Positions 50,681 through 59,170 are shown, counted from the stretch's first letter. The stretch: DNA of 64,000 bases from Cuneatibacter sp. NSJ-177 (GCF_022867805.1 NZ_JALIFO010000004.1:45549-109548); one strand, 5' to 3'. The notes: generated by a model not told the origin, from the sequence alone. Program-made: numbers and translations.

Positions 50681-51970
50681 TTAATACGGAACCCCAAAAA
50701 GATCCAGGAGACCCAGGCTGATCTGCGGGATATATCCGCAGATAAACAGACAGATAAAGAGCGCCACGATCAATGGCCAGGCGATCTTCACCAATTTGTT
50801 CATACTGAGCCCCGTCATGGTCATGGCCACGAACAAGTTCGACGCGACGGGCGGCGTCACAAAAGCAATGCAGAGCGCCAACGTCATGATCACACCGAAA
50901 TGGACCGGATTGATTCCCACCGACTGGACGATTGCAAGCAGAATCGGGGAAAGAATGATCGTACAGGGCGTGGTCTGAATAAACATACCGGCAATCGCCA
51001 GGATAATAAAGACAAAAAGCAGAACAATGTACGGGTTCGTCGAAATTCCCAGGAAAAAGCTGCTGATCGCTTTCTGGACGCCCAGGTAAGAGAACACGCT
51101 CCCCAAAGCGGCCGCAGGCGCAAAGGTGAACATCATGCCGCCGATAAACGCAACATTGTCCTTAAACAGGCCGATCACTTTTCTCAGAGAGATTTCCTTA
51201 TAGACAAACAATCCCACAAAGATACCGTACACCACGGATACCACCGCGGCCTCGGTCGCCGTAAATACTCCGCTGTAAATTCCGCCGAGGATGATCACGG
51301 GCATCAGCAAAGCCGCCTTGGCCTGCCAGATCGCTTTGAGAAGTCTCTTGACGTGGAATTTTTCTCCGGAACCCTTGAGCCCATGTTTTTTCGCGTAAAA
51401 ATAGTTGAAAATCATCAGTACGCCGCCAACCACCAAAGCCGGGCCGATGCCGGCCATGAACAGAGCGCTGATCGAGACATTGTTGGTCACGCCGTAGATC
51501 ACCATCGGATAGCTCGGCGGCACGACCACGCCCAGACTTCCCGCCACGGCCACCAGGCCGGTGGCATAGGCCTTATCATAGCCGTTGATGATCATACTCG
51601 GAATCATGATTGCGCCGATGGCAGCCACGGTGGCCGGAGCGGAACCGGAAATGGCACCGAAGAACATGCAGGCCACAATGGTGACGATCCCAAGGCCGCC
51701 GGTCACATTTCCGATCATGGCATTGGCCACGGAAACGATCCGCTTGGAAATGCCTCCGGTATCCATGATCCCGCCTGCCAGCACAAAGAACGGCAGGGCC
51801 AACATGGTAAAGGACGCCACGCCGGAATACATGGACTGGGCAATAAACGCGCTGGTGGTCACCGGTTCCACCAACAGCAGAGCATACATAGAAAGGGCCA
51901 GGCTGACGCCGATTGGAACTCCGATTGCCAGCGTCACGGCCATCACGATAAACAGTACGGCTACTCCCAT
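50681..51970 (-). CDS. dctM: TRAP transporter large permease (DctM), system 4
   Basis: The 429-residue permease has SGSAPATVAAIGAIMIPSMIINGYD, GSLGVVVPPSYPMVIYGV, FTATEAAVVSVVYGI and IQTTPCTIILSPILLA. The last motif differs from FDPGPAMIILAP of systems 2 and 3. Its ATG overlaps the dctQ stop by one base (TAATG). It is the last gene of the dehydratase-dctP-dctQ-dctM operon and ends at the strong terminator. Confidence 0.95.
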   Translation of the reverse strand: MGVAVLFIVMAVTLAIGVPIGVSLALSMYALLLVEPVTTSAFIAQSMYSGVASFTMLALPFFVLAGGIMDTGGISKRIVSVANAMIGNVTGGLGIVTIVACMFFGAISGSAPATVAAIGAIMIPSMIINGYDKAYATGLVAVAGSLGVVVPPSYPMVIYGVTNNVSISALFMAGIGPALVVGGVLMIFNYFYAKKHGLKGSGEKFHVKRLLKAIWQAKAALLMPVIILGGIYSGVFTATEAAVVSVVYGIFVGLFVYKEISLRKVIGLFKDNVAFIGGMMFTFAPAAALGSVFSYLGVQKAISSFFLGISTNPYIVLLFVFIILAIAGMFIQTTPCTIILSPILLAIVQSVGINPVHFGVIMTLALCIAFVTPPVASNLFVAMTMTGLSMNKLVKIAWPLIVALFICLFICGYIPQISLGLLDLFGVPY

Positions 51971-52557
51971 TATTTGCCACTCTCCTTTCTCTCCAGTTCC
52001 TGCTGGCGTCTCAGCTCTTCGGCCTTTGCCTCCAGGGCCTCGATATCAATCGTAGGTTTTGAACTGCCAAGTTCTTTCTCATTTTCTTTCGTCAGCTTGA
52101 CGGTATCCTGAATCAGCCGGATACAGGTCAGCGCCAGACAAAAAGGTACGATACTGTAAATCGCTGCTTTCGGCAGACGCAGCAGGGAAGTCTTTGTCCC
52201 GCTGTTCGCCAGGTTGACAATCAGCTGGCTGAACGGGAAAATGACAAAAGCGCAAAACCCGAATGTGATCACATTATCCAGGATCAAAAGAACTCGTTTC
52301 ACCCGAAATGGGACCGCATTGATCAGAGCATCGATTTTCAAATGCTTCCGGTTGGTGACCGCGCCGGCTACCCCAAGGTAAATCAGCCAGACAAACATGA
52401 TAACAGCCAGTTCCTCCGCCCAGGTAATCGCACTGTTGAACACATAACGGGAAATCACCTGGATGGTCAAAAGTGCGGTCAGGACAAGGAAAACAATCGT
52501 TCCCAGATAAATTTCAAATTCATTCAGAAACTTCTTGCCATTGAATTTTCCTTTCAT
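51970..52557 (-). CDS. dctQ: TRAP transporter small permease (DctQ), system 4
   Basis: The 195-residue subunit has four helices and SAITWAEELAVIMFVWLIYLGVAGAVTNRKHL. It is about 30 residues longer than the others because of a charged, coiled C-terminal tail (EALEAKAEELRRQQELER). It overlaps dctM by one base and lies 132 bases after dctP with a stem-loop between. The ribosome site GATGAGGG is modest. Confidence 0.92.
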   Translation of the reverse strand: MKGKFNGKKFLNEFEIYLGTIVFLVLTALLTIQVISRYVFNSAITWAEELAVIMFVWLIYLGVAGAVTNRKHLKIDALINAVPFRVKRVLLILDNVITFGFCAFVIFPFSQLIVNLANSGTKTSLLRLPKAAIYSIVPFCLALTCIRLIQDTVKLTKENEKELGSSKPTIDIEALEAKAEELRRQQELERKESGK

Positions 52558-52629
52558 CGGTTACCCTCATCTTTCTCTGAATAGACAATTCTGTTAAATT
52601 CCATAAGAAAAACATAGTTTTGAGAAGAT

Positions 52630-52663
52630 GAGCCGGTGGTTTCAATCCCCCATCCACCGGCTC
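52630..52663 (-). other. Stem-loop between dctP and dctQ of TRAP system 4
   Basis: GAGCCGGTGG (52630-52639) and CCACCGGCTC (52654-52663) are perfect complements. On the minus strand ATCTTCTC follows, not a T tract. This is the third TRAP operon here with such an element at this position. Confidence 0.65.
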
Positions 52664-52689
52664 CGTTGTCGTTATGTTTTGTCTCTGCT

Positions 52690-53841
52690 CTATTTCAGAG
52701 ACTCCGCAATCTCATTAGCCGCATTCACATAGCGGTTAAAGTTTTCGCTGCCCATATCTTGTTCGATCTGGCCCCAAGAGGTTTTCGCCACTTCCTGGAA
52801 TTTCTCCAGCTCTTCGACGGTGGGATCATAGATCTCCATCTTCTGACTCAGCTCCTTTAAGATCTCGCCTTCCTTGGCGGCCAGCTGAGACCGGCAGGTA
52901 TCCTGAGCAACCTTGCCCATGTCGATGACCATCTGCTGCTGTTCCGGAGTCAGGCGGTCCAAGGCCGTCCGGGAAATCGCAAGGATCGTAAAGGTGTAGT
53001 TATGTCTGGTCAGCGTCATGTACTTCTGCACCTCATAAAATTTGGAGGTGTAGGTGTTGATGATCGGGTTTTCCTGTGCGTCCACCAGGCCCTGCTGCAG
53101 CGCGCTGTACAGCTCGGAGAAGCTGGTCTGCTGCGTCGAAGCGCCAAGCGCTTCCATGGCGGCGATCTGATATCTGTCGTTTAACGTACGGATTTTCAGC
53201 CCCTTCATATCATCCGGGGTTTTGATGGGGCTGCGGTTGTTGGTCACGTTGCGGAAGCCAACGTCCAGGAACGCCAGAACAACCATGCCGGTATCCGTTT
53301 CCACTTTCTGCTTGATCTCGTCTCCGATCTCCCCGTCGATAAACTGATAGAGCTGCTCGGAGCTGGTAAACAGGTACGGAATCGAGAGCGGAGCGAATGC
53401 GTCCGTATAGTCCCCCCAACTGCCAAAAGATAATGCGATCATGTCGAAAGCTCCGTTTTGAGCGCCGCCGATCAGCTCATCTGCGCTGCTGCCCAGCACG
53501 CCGTCCAGATACATGTCCAGATACAAGCTGCCGCTGCTCTTCTCGCGCAGACCGTCGTCCATCGCCTGAACGCCCATGCCGTTGGGAACCGTTGTCAGCT
53601 CCAACTGTTTCATGGTGGTAGAAAGTTTCAGGCCGACCGCGCCGTCCGCCAGGGGCTTGGTCTCGTCCTGAGCCGCCGTGGTCTCTCCGGCCGCCGTGGT
53701 CTCCGCAGCCGCCGTGGCACCGCCCGCAGCTGCCGTCGTCCCGGCCGCCGCAGTCGTCGCTTCGGATCCGCCTCCCAGACAACCGGTGCATACGGTCGCC
53801 AACATCGTCAATGCCAGTGCCATAGATAATATTTTTTTCAT
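52690..53841 (-). CDS. dctP: TRAP transporter solute-binding lipoprotein (DctP), system 4
   Basis: The 383-residue lipoprotein has a signal ending ATVCTGC, an Ala/Thr/Gly linker (about 28-62) and a DctP domain with GLKIRTLNDRYQIAAMEALGASTQQTSFSELYSALQQGLVDAQENP. The ribosome site is ATAGGAGGGAG. The dehydratase gene ends 22 bases upstream, so the ligand is probably the dehydratase substrate, for example a sugar acid such as an aldonate or uronate. This is inferred from gene order. Confidence 0.93.
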   Translation of the reverse strand: MKKILSMALALTMLATVCTGCLGGGSEATTAAAGTTAAAGGATAAAETTAAGETTAAQDETKPLADGAVGLKLSTTMKQLELTTVPNGMGVQAMDDGLREKSSGSLYLDMYLDGVLGSSADELIGGAQNGAFDMIALSFGSWGDYTDAFAPLSIPYLFTSSEQLYQFIDGEIGDEIKQKVETDTGMVVLAFLDVGFRNVTNNRSPIKTPDDMKGLKIRTLNDRYQIAAMEALGASTQQTSFSELYSALQQGLVDAQENPIINTYTSKFYEVQKYMTLTRHNYTFTILAISRTALDRLTPEQQQMVIDMGKVAQDTCRSQLAAKEGEILKELSQKMEIYDPTVEELEKFQEVAKTSWGQIEQDMGSENFNRYVNAANEIAESLK

Positions 53842-53863
53842 GTTTCTCCCTCCTATGCTTTCC

Positions 53864-55048
53864 TTATTCTACAACAGCAAATGCCTCTGCCTGTTTGTAT
53901 GCCTGCTCGCTGATTTCATTTCCCAAACCGGGGGCGTTCGGGACCGCCAGATAGCCGTCTACAGGCTGCTCATCCACTGTGGTAAGCCCCATGTTATATG
54001 TAATCCGATTGACAATATGATGCTCGTGAATCACGAAATTGGGGAGAACCGCCTCCAGGTGGATCGCCGCGGTGGTAGACAGCGGGCTCGCGCAGATATG
54101 AGCCTGAACCGCCACGTCGTAGGCGTGGGCCATATCGCAGATCTTCTTCACCTCCGTGAACCCGCCGCAGTTCCCAAGATCCGGCTGGATCACCTGCAAG
54201 GACCGGTCCTCAAAATACGGGACGAACTGCCACCTGCCATAAACCCGTTCCCCGCTGGCCAGCGGAATGTTTACTTTATCGGCGATATATTTCGTCATAT
54301 ATGGGGTCGGAGTGTCCGGCTCTTCGAAAAACATGACGTCGTATTTTTCCAAAATCTTTGCATATCGAATGGCTCCGGGGGCGTCCATCCGGGAATGGGC
54401 TTCCGCAATGATATCCACATCCGGTCCGACCGCTTCCCGGACAGCAGCCAAACGCTCTTCGATCGTATGCAGGTCTTTGGGAAGTACAAAACATCTGCGG
54501 TCCTCCGTGTCAAAAGCGCCGTGATCCGGCTTCTTCTCAAAAAAGTCAAATTTTACCGCGTCATATCCTTCCGCAACCGCCTTCTTCGCCGCATCGGCAA
54601 AATCTTCCGGCGCGTACTGGAATACGTAATCTTCCCGGTTATTCTCCCAGCCATTTTGGAGCTGGCTGGCATAAGAACGAAGTTTGTCTCTGCGGGCGCC
54701 TCCCAAAAGCTGATGGATCGGGGCGTTAAAGAACTTACCTTTGATATCCCAAAGCGCCATGTCGATGGCTCCGATCGCGGCAAAGATCACCGGGCCGCCG
54801 TTCTGCCCCCAGAACGTGGTCTTATATAGCTTGTCCCAGATCACCTCATTTTTTAAAGGATCCATCCCGATGACCAGACCGGCAAATTCCTTTACTGCTG
54901 CAAAGCCTGCGTCCGCTGCCCTCCCGTAGGCCAGCGCCGCCTCGCCGTCACCATAGATCCCTTCATCGGTGTAAATCCGGCAGTACACTGGCCTCCAGGT
55001 GGGCCGGACCGTTTTCACCTTTAAGACTTCGATTTTCGTAATTTTCAT
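53864..55048 (-). CDS. Enolase-superfamily sugar-acid dehydratase (mandelate racemase/DgoD-like)
   Basis: The 394-residue protein has the capping domain and barrel of the mandelate racemase group. Metal ligands are seen in VDIIAEAHSRMD, MFFEEPDTP and IPLASGERVYGRW, with the general-base His in DVAVQAHICASPLSTTAAIH. The His-type C-terminal base and the GDGEAALAYGR start resemble galactonate and related acid-sugar dehydratases, which remove water from an aldonate to a 2-keto-3-deoxy acid. It heads the TRAP system 4 operon and is divergent from an AraC gene. The sugar is not determined. Confidence 0.9.
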   Translation of the reverse strand: MKITKIEVLKVKTVRPTWRPVYCRIYTDEGIYGDGEAALAYGRAADAGFAAVKEFAGLVIGMDPLKNEVIWDKLYKTTFWGQNGGPVIFAAIGAIDMALWDIKGKFFNAPIHQLLGGARRDKLRSYASQLQNGWENNREDYVFQYAPEDFADAAKKAVAEGYDAVKFDFFEKKPDHGAFDTEDRRCFVLPKDLHTIEERLAAVREAVGPDVDIIAEAHSRMDAPGAIRYAKILEKYDVMFFEEPDTPTPYMTKYIADKVNIPLASGERVYGRWQFVPYFEDRSLQVIQPDLGNCGGFTEVKKICDMAHAYDVAVQAHICASPLSTTAAIHLEAVLPNFVIHEHHIVNRITYNMGLTTVDEQPVDGYLAVPNAPGLGNEISEQAYKQAEAFAVVE

Positions 55049-55436
55049 GTTTCATTTCCTCATACATTTTTCTGATAATTTTTATTTCTTCGGATCCGAT
55101 TCTGCCGTTTCCCGATAGACAGACCTGTCTCTGTCATTGTTTTCCTACAAAAAACCTATTCCAGGTCTGTTCTATGTGAATGGCCGTCCGACCTTTAATT
55201 TGTACAAGCAAAATTATAAATTAGGCGGGCTTAATTTTCCATCCTCTATTTTTACTTGTTCCATAAATTATCTTTACATCTGTGAAAGGAAAAAAAACAC
55301 GTTTTTCAGCCGCAAAGCCGCCACTCTTTTTGTTTCGATATGAACTATCTTGCGATTTGTGCTGAATTATGTTAAGATGAGGATGTTTCCATCCTGTTTC
55401 CGCGCCCTTTTTGATCCGTTGCAGAAAGGAGTCTCT
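55049..55436. other. Divergent control region: dehydratase-TRAP operon and AraC gene
   Basis: No gene is supported. ACAGACCTG (55129-55137) and CAGGTCTGT (55162-55170) are a perfect 9-bp inverted repeat 24 bases apart, and AGACAG-AC-CTGTCT is a palindrome in itself (55127-55140). These are good candidates for operators of the AraC protein at 55437. Confidence 0.5.
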
Positions 55437-56276
55437 ATGTTTTTTCAAGATTACTTTGACGGCTGCCTTCCCACGATTGAGCGGATGCACTTGGACTATA
55501 ACCTGACCGATCAGGCTTATACCTTTCATCTGCACAAGAACGTCACCGAACTGGTTTATGTCGCTTCCGGAAATGGAATCTATATGGTCAATCATCAACA
55601 TTTTTCCGTTGAGAAGGGGGACATCCTGGTCATTGAAAGCGGCTTCATCCATGCGGGCGCATCCAGCCTTCACAATCCGATGAAAACTCTGGTACTGGTG
55701 GTGTCGGACGTCCACTGGAAAGACAAATCCGCGCCGAATAACATTATTTATCCCACTTCCTATCCACTGATCAAAGAAGGGACCCATACGCCTTATCTGA
55801 GCAGCACCATGATGGAGCTTTGGCGGATGTACCGGGAACCAAAGCCGGACACCGAACTTGGCCGCATGATTCTGGCCCCGCTCCTGGTGCTTCTCCGGAA
55901 AAATTATAAAGATACCGCGCCTCACTGGAAGGCAAGGGAAAATCCTCTGGCCTGTGATATTCTTTCCTATATTTATAACCACTATGCGGAGGACATTTCC
56001 CTGGAAACTCTGTCCCAGCATTTTTACATGAGCGCCGGACACATCAGCCATTTGCTGCAAAAAGAGTTCCAGATTTCCCCGATCAATTATCTGATCGACG
56101 TGCGCTTCAGCAAATCAAAGGCGCTGCTGATCAACACGGATCTCTCCATTGCCGAGATCGCATACACCGTCGGTTACAACAACCCGGCCCACTTTACCAA
56201 GCTTTTTATCAAGCGGATCGGCTACTCGCCCAATGACTACCGAATGCTTCACAAGAACATACCGCCGGAGCTGTAA
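55437..56276 (+). CDS. AraC-family regulator with cupin sensor (near dehydratase-TRAP operon)
   Basis: The 279-residue protein has a cupin arm (FHLHKNVTELVYVASGNGIYMV, FSVEKGDILVIESGFIHAG) and an AraC domain (HYAEDISLETLSQHFYMSAGHISHLLQKEFQISPINYLIDVRFSKSKALL, IAEIAYTVGYNNPAHFTKLFIKRIGYSP). ATG 55437 follows AGAAAGGAG; upstream in-frame ATGs are rejected. It is divergent from the dehydratase/TRAP 4 operon, mirroring the AraC protein at 41993 next to the CoA-transferase/TRAP 3 operon. The two share the run FxISPINYLI. Confidence 0.92.
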   Translation: MFFQDYFDGCLPTIERMHLDYNLTDQAYTFHLHKNVTELVYVASGNGIYMVNHQHFSVEKGDILVIESGFIHAGASSLHNPMKTLVLVVSDVHWKDKSAPNNIIYPTSYPLIKEGTHTPYLSSTMMELWRMYREPKPDTELGRMILAPLLVLLRKNYKDTAPHWKARENPLACDILSYIYNHYAEDISLETLSQHFYMSAGHISHLLQKEFQISPINYLIDVRFSKSKALLINTDLSIAEIAYTVGYNNPAHFTKLFIKRIGYSPNDYRMLHKNIPPEL

Positions 56277-56398
56277 GAGATCGATTCTTTTCTCGCCCGA
56301 AAGATCGGATACAGAGAATAGGTCTTATCTTATGGCGTGCCGGAAGGAAATCTGAAAAAATAGATATTTTAGAGTAATCATAGAGAAAGGATCCTGTC

Positions 56399-56731
56399 AT
56401 GAAAGTTGGAATGATTCGCTGTATGCAGACGGAGGACTATTGTCCGGGAACCACGGATTTTCGGATGGTTCGGGAGAAGAAGGGCGTTTTTGAAGGGGTC
56501 GAAGAAGAGATTGAGATCGTCGGCTTTGCCAACTGCGGCGGCTGCCCGGCCAAGAAGTCGGTGCTGCGGGCCAGAAAACTGGTCGAGCGGGGTGCGGATA
56601 CCATCGCGTTTGCATCCTGTATCCAGAAGGGTACGCCCATTGGGTATCCCTGTCCCTTTGCGAAAAAGATGAAAGAACTGATTCAGAACGATCTGGGAGA
56701 CGGGATCCGGCTCTTGGATTATACTCATTAG
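56399..56731 (+). CDS. CGGC-domain protein
   Basis: The 110-residue protein matches the short CGGC-domain family: MKVGMIRCMQTEDYCPGTTDF, then EIVGFANCGGCPAKKSVLRARKLVERGADTIAFASCIQKG and the GYPCPFAKKM tail. Six or more Cys could bind a metal or an iron-sulfur cluster; the biochemical role is unknown. It is common in anaerobes with corrinoid or Wood-Ljungdahl chemistry, which is an observation rather than proof. The ribosome site is AGAAAGGAT. A strong terminator follows. Confidence 0.85.
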   Translation: MKVGMIRCMQTEDYCPGTTDFRMVREKKGVFEGVEEEIEIVGFANCGGCPAKKSVLRARKLVERGADTIAFASCIQKGTPIGYPCPFAKKMKELIQNDLGDGIRLLDYTH

Positions 56732-56756
56732 AACGCCTGGCGGCGAAATCGGTAAA

Positions 56757-56794
56757 AAGGGGTTGACACAAATTTAATCTTGTGCCAGCCCCTT
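56757..56794. terminator. Bidirectional terminator after CGGC gene
   Basis: Positions 56757-56771 pair with 56780-56794 over 15 bases with two G-U pairs and an 8-base loop, between converging genes; AT-rich sequence follows. Confidence 0.8.
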
Positions 56795-56829
56795 ATATTA
56801 GTGAGAAAAACCCGCCTTTTCCGTGCGCC

Positions 56830-57792
56830 CTAAGATTCCGCCGCCAGCCGGTAAGCGTTCTTCAGCAGCTGTTCCGCTTCCTCTGCCGTGCGCTCGATAA
56901 TCTCTTTTACGCTGAGGATTTCCTTGACCGGCCCGACGGCCTGTCCGCACTGCACCATCCCGTTCATGCCATCCGCTCCCAGTCCCTCTTTCGCCACTTT
57001 CTCAGAAATACCGGCTACCAGAAGGCTCAGCTCCTCGGTGCTGACTCCGCTGTTTTCCATCTGGGTGTAGCGCTCCGTGAACGGGCTCTTTAACCCGCGC
57101 AGCCCTTTATTCCGGGAGAGTCCGATGGATACCGACTGTTCATCCCCGGCCTTTAGAATCTCATCCTTATATTGAGGATGAACGATGCACTCCTTGCTGG
57201 CCAAAAAACGGGTCCCCATCTGGATCCCTTCAGCCCCCATAATCATGGCGGCTGCCATGCCGCGCCCGTCCACGATCCCGCCTGCGGCTAAAACCGGCAG
57301 CTTCACCTCCGGAAGCACATTCTCCAAAAGCGCCATGGTGGTCAGTTTCCCAATCCGGCCTCCGGCCTCCGTACCCTCGACAACAATCAGATCGATCCCG
57401 GCCGCTTCCACTTTTTTCGCAAGTCTCGTATTCGGAATGATCCCCACCACTTTTATTTTGCTGGCGTGAAAGGTCTCGATAAAGGGAACCGGGTTCCCCG
57501 CCCCCACGGTCACAAACGCAGGCTTCTCCTCGCAGATCGCCCGGATCATGGCGTTCAAGTCATCAGCCGGGATCGCCAGGCCCAGATTCACGCCGAACGG
57601 CCGGTTGGTCAGGCGCTTGGCCTCGCGGATCTGTTCCCGGATCCAGTTTTCCGTCTGCCCGCCAGTGGCAATGATTCCCGCGCCCCCGGCATTGGACACC
57701 GCGGCCGCCAGATGGCAGTCTGAGATCCAGGCCATGGCCCCCTGCAAAATGGGATAGGTAATCTCCAGGATTTCCGTTACTCTTGTTTTCAT
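56830..57792 (-). CDS. Nitronate monooxygenase/FabK-like flavoprotein 2
   Basis: The 320-residue paralogue of the protein at 43952 has ITYPILQGAMAWISDCHLAAAVSNAGGAGII, VTVGAGNPVPFIETF, VVEGTEAGGRIGKLTTMALL and AAGGIVDGRGMAAAMIMGAEGIQMGTRFL. It binds FMN and would oxidise a nitronate or reduce an enoyl substrate. The ATG at 57792 is better spaced from AAGGGGG than the ATG at 57798. The LysR gene upstream on the same strand and the palindrome at 57973-57991 suggest LysR control. Confidence 0.85.
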   Translation of the reverse strand: MKTRVTEILEITYPILQGAMAWISDCHLAAAVSNAGGAGIIATGGQTENWIREQIREAKRLTNRPFGVNLGLAIPADDLNAMIRAICEEKPAFVTVGAGNPVPFIETFHASKIKVVGIIPNTRLAKKVEAAGIDLIVVEGTEAGGRIGKLTTMALLENVLPEVKLPVLAAGGIVDGRGMAAAMIMGAEGIQMGTRFLASKECIVHPQYKDEILKAGDEQSVSIGLSRNKGLRGLKSPFTERYTQMENSGVSTEELSLLVAGISEKVAKEGLGADGMNGMVQCGQAVGPVKEILSVKEIIERTAEEAEQLLKNAYRLAAES

Positions 57793-57972
57793 TTTCATAC
57801 CCCCTTATACGGCCGTTTTCAAATTCGGAGGAGGCCGCTGGTCTTTCGGTCGCCGGAAGATCCCCACGCCCTGCCCTCACCCGCGCCCTGCCCTCAAATC
57901 AAAATCAGACGGCTTCCTGCTTCTACCATACCATACCGAGCAGGCGCCGTCTAATTTCTATTTTTTTCCTTT

Positions 57973-57991
57973 TGATAAGCGGAACTTATCA
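57973..57991 (-). promoter_or_regulatory. Perfect LysR-type palindrome before flavoenzyme 2
   Basis: TGATAAG-CGGAA-CTTATCA is a 7-bp perfect inverted repeat, of the ATA-N-TAT kind containing T-N11-A. It overlaps the stop codon of the LysR gene and lies upstream of a possible promoter (TTAGAC, 18 bases, TATGGT) of the flavoenzyme gene. Confidence 0.6.
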
Positions 57992-58900
57992 CAATAATTC
58001 TTTGTCTTTCCCACGTTCACCGCCGCAGGCTTCCCGGCAAAAATCTAAAAAGCGTTTTCGGGTCCCGGCAAGTTCCCGGTCCGCCCGGAATGCCAGGCAG
58101 ACAGAACATCTCTCCTCCAAATCTTCGATCTTTCGGGCGCCCACAGCAAAATATTGCAGCACCGGCATCTCCGGGACCAGGGAAATACCTTTTCCGTAGG
58201 AAACCAGACCAATAATGTCCATCTCATTGTACGCCTCGCTGACCTTCTCAGGCAAAACGCCTCTCCCCTGCAAAATTCCCTCCGTCAGGCTCCGCATACC
58301 GCTGTCCCTGCTGTAGTGGATAAACGGATACGGCTCCAGATCCTTTAACGTAACCGTTTCTTTTTCAAGCAGCGGGTGGCCTTCCGGAGCCAGCAGAACA
58401 AAATCCCGCTCCTGCACCGGCAGGAACGCGAGGTCCGGCTCTTCTCTTATGTTCAGGCAGAAGGCAAAGTCCAGTGCGTCCTGGCGGAGAAGCCGCAGCG
58501 CTTCTCCGGTCGTCGCATGACGCATCTCAAAGTGGGGCGCCCGCTCTCCCTCCGCTTCCGAAAAACTCCTGGCCAGCGCAGGAATAAAATCCATCTCCAG
58601 CAAATCAATATAACTCAGCCGGATCGTGTTTTCCTGCTGCTTTTTTAGATTCTCCACACGGGAAATCCCCAGCTTTAGTTCGCTGAAAATCTGATTCACA
58701 TGGGGAAGAAATACTTCGCCGCAGGGGCTCAGCTCCACCTTTCTCCCCTCATGGATAAAAAGCGGAGCTCCCAGCTCCTCTTCCAGAGCGTTGATGGCGT
58801 TGGTCAGAGCCGGTTGGGTGATGGAAAGCTTCCGGGCCGCCTGGGTATAGTGGCGGATCTCGGCAAGCACTTGAAAATCGTGCAAATGATTTAGGTTCAT
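57989..58900 (-). CDS. LysR-family transcriptional regulator (flavoenzyme-linked)
   Basis: The 303-residue LysR protein has the winged helix MNLNHLHDFQVLAEIRHYTQAARKLSITQPALTNAINALEEELG and a substrate domain with IRLSYIDLLEMDFIPAL and VSYGKGISLVPEMPVLQY. ATG 58900 follows CCGGAGGAAAC; a longer frame is not supported. It is co-directional with the flavoenzyme gene that starts about 196 bases downstream. A palindrome lies across its stop codon, so it may control the next gene from within its own tail. Confidence 0.93.
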   Translation of the reverse strand: MNLNHLHDFQVLAEIRHYTQAARKLSITQPALTNAINALEEELGAPLFIHEGRKVELSPCGEVFLPHVNQIFSELKLGISRVENLKKQQENTIRLSYIDLLEMDFIPALARSFSEAEGERAPHFEMRHATTGEALRLLRQDALDFAFCLNIREEPDLAFLPVQERDFVLLAPEGHPLLEKETVTLKDLEPYPFIHYSRDSGMRSLTEGILQGRGVLPEKVSEAYNEMDIIGLVSYGKGISLVPEMPVLQYFAVGARKIEDLEERCSVCLAFRADRELAGTRKRFLDFCREACGGERGKDKELL

Positions 58901-58995
58901 CCTGTTTCCTCCGGATAAAATCAGAAAAGAGGCACACGCCATTCCGCTAAAACTGACAAAAAAACCTTGGAAGGTTCCATCCAAGGTTTCCAAAG

Positions 58996-59066
58996 AGGCG
59001 ACTGCCGGAATCGAACCGGCGATAGAGGTGTTGCAGACCTTTGCCTTACCGCTTGGCTAAGTCGCC
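58996..59066 (-). tRNA. tRNA-Cys (GCA)
   Basis: A full cloverleaf: acceptor GGCGACT/AGTCGCC, anticodon loop with GCA, T arm CCGGTTCGAATCCGG, and discriminator T as usual for tRNA-Cys. CCA is not encoded. Confidence 0.95.
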
Positions 59067-59170
59067 ATATTTAATTTGCCCGGCAGCTCATTTCTATTGC
59101 CGTGCTCCACGACTGCTCTGCAATCCTGGCACTTTCTATTATATGCCGTACCTTTCGGCGTTAGCACAAG

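Noticed and set aside
50615..52111. A 498-codon open frame on the plus strand, rich in His, Asp and Arg
   Set aside because: It is the mirror of dctM and dctQ of TRAP system 4; its composition is typical of an antisense shadow, and it starts inside a terminator.
14219..53841. Calling the TRAP systems C4-dicarboxylate transporters
   Set aside because: DctPQM is only the family name; TRAP ligands range over sialic, aromatic, keto and sugar acids, and nothing here fixes a C4-dicarboxylate.
53678..54829. A 383-codon open frame on the plus strand
   Set aside because: Antisense to the dctP linker and the dehydratase gene; no ribosome site and no similarity.
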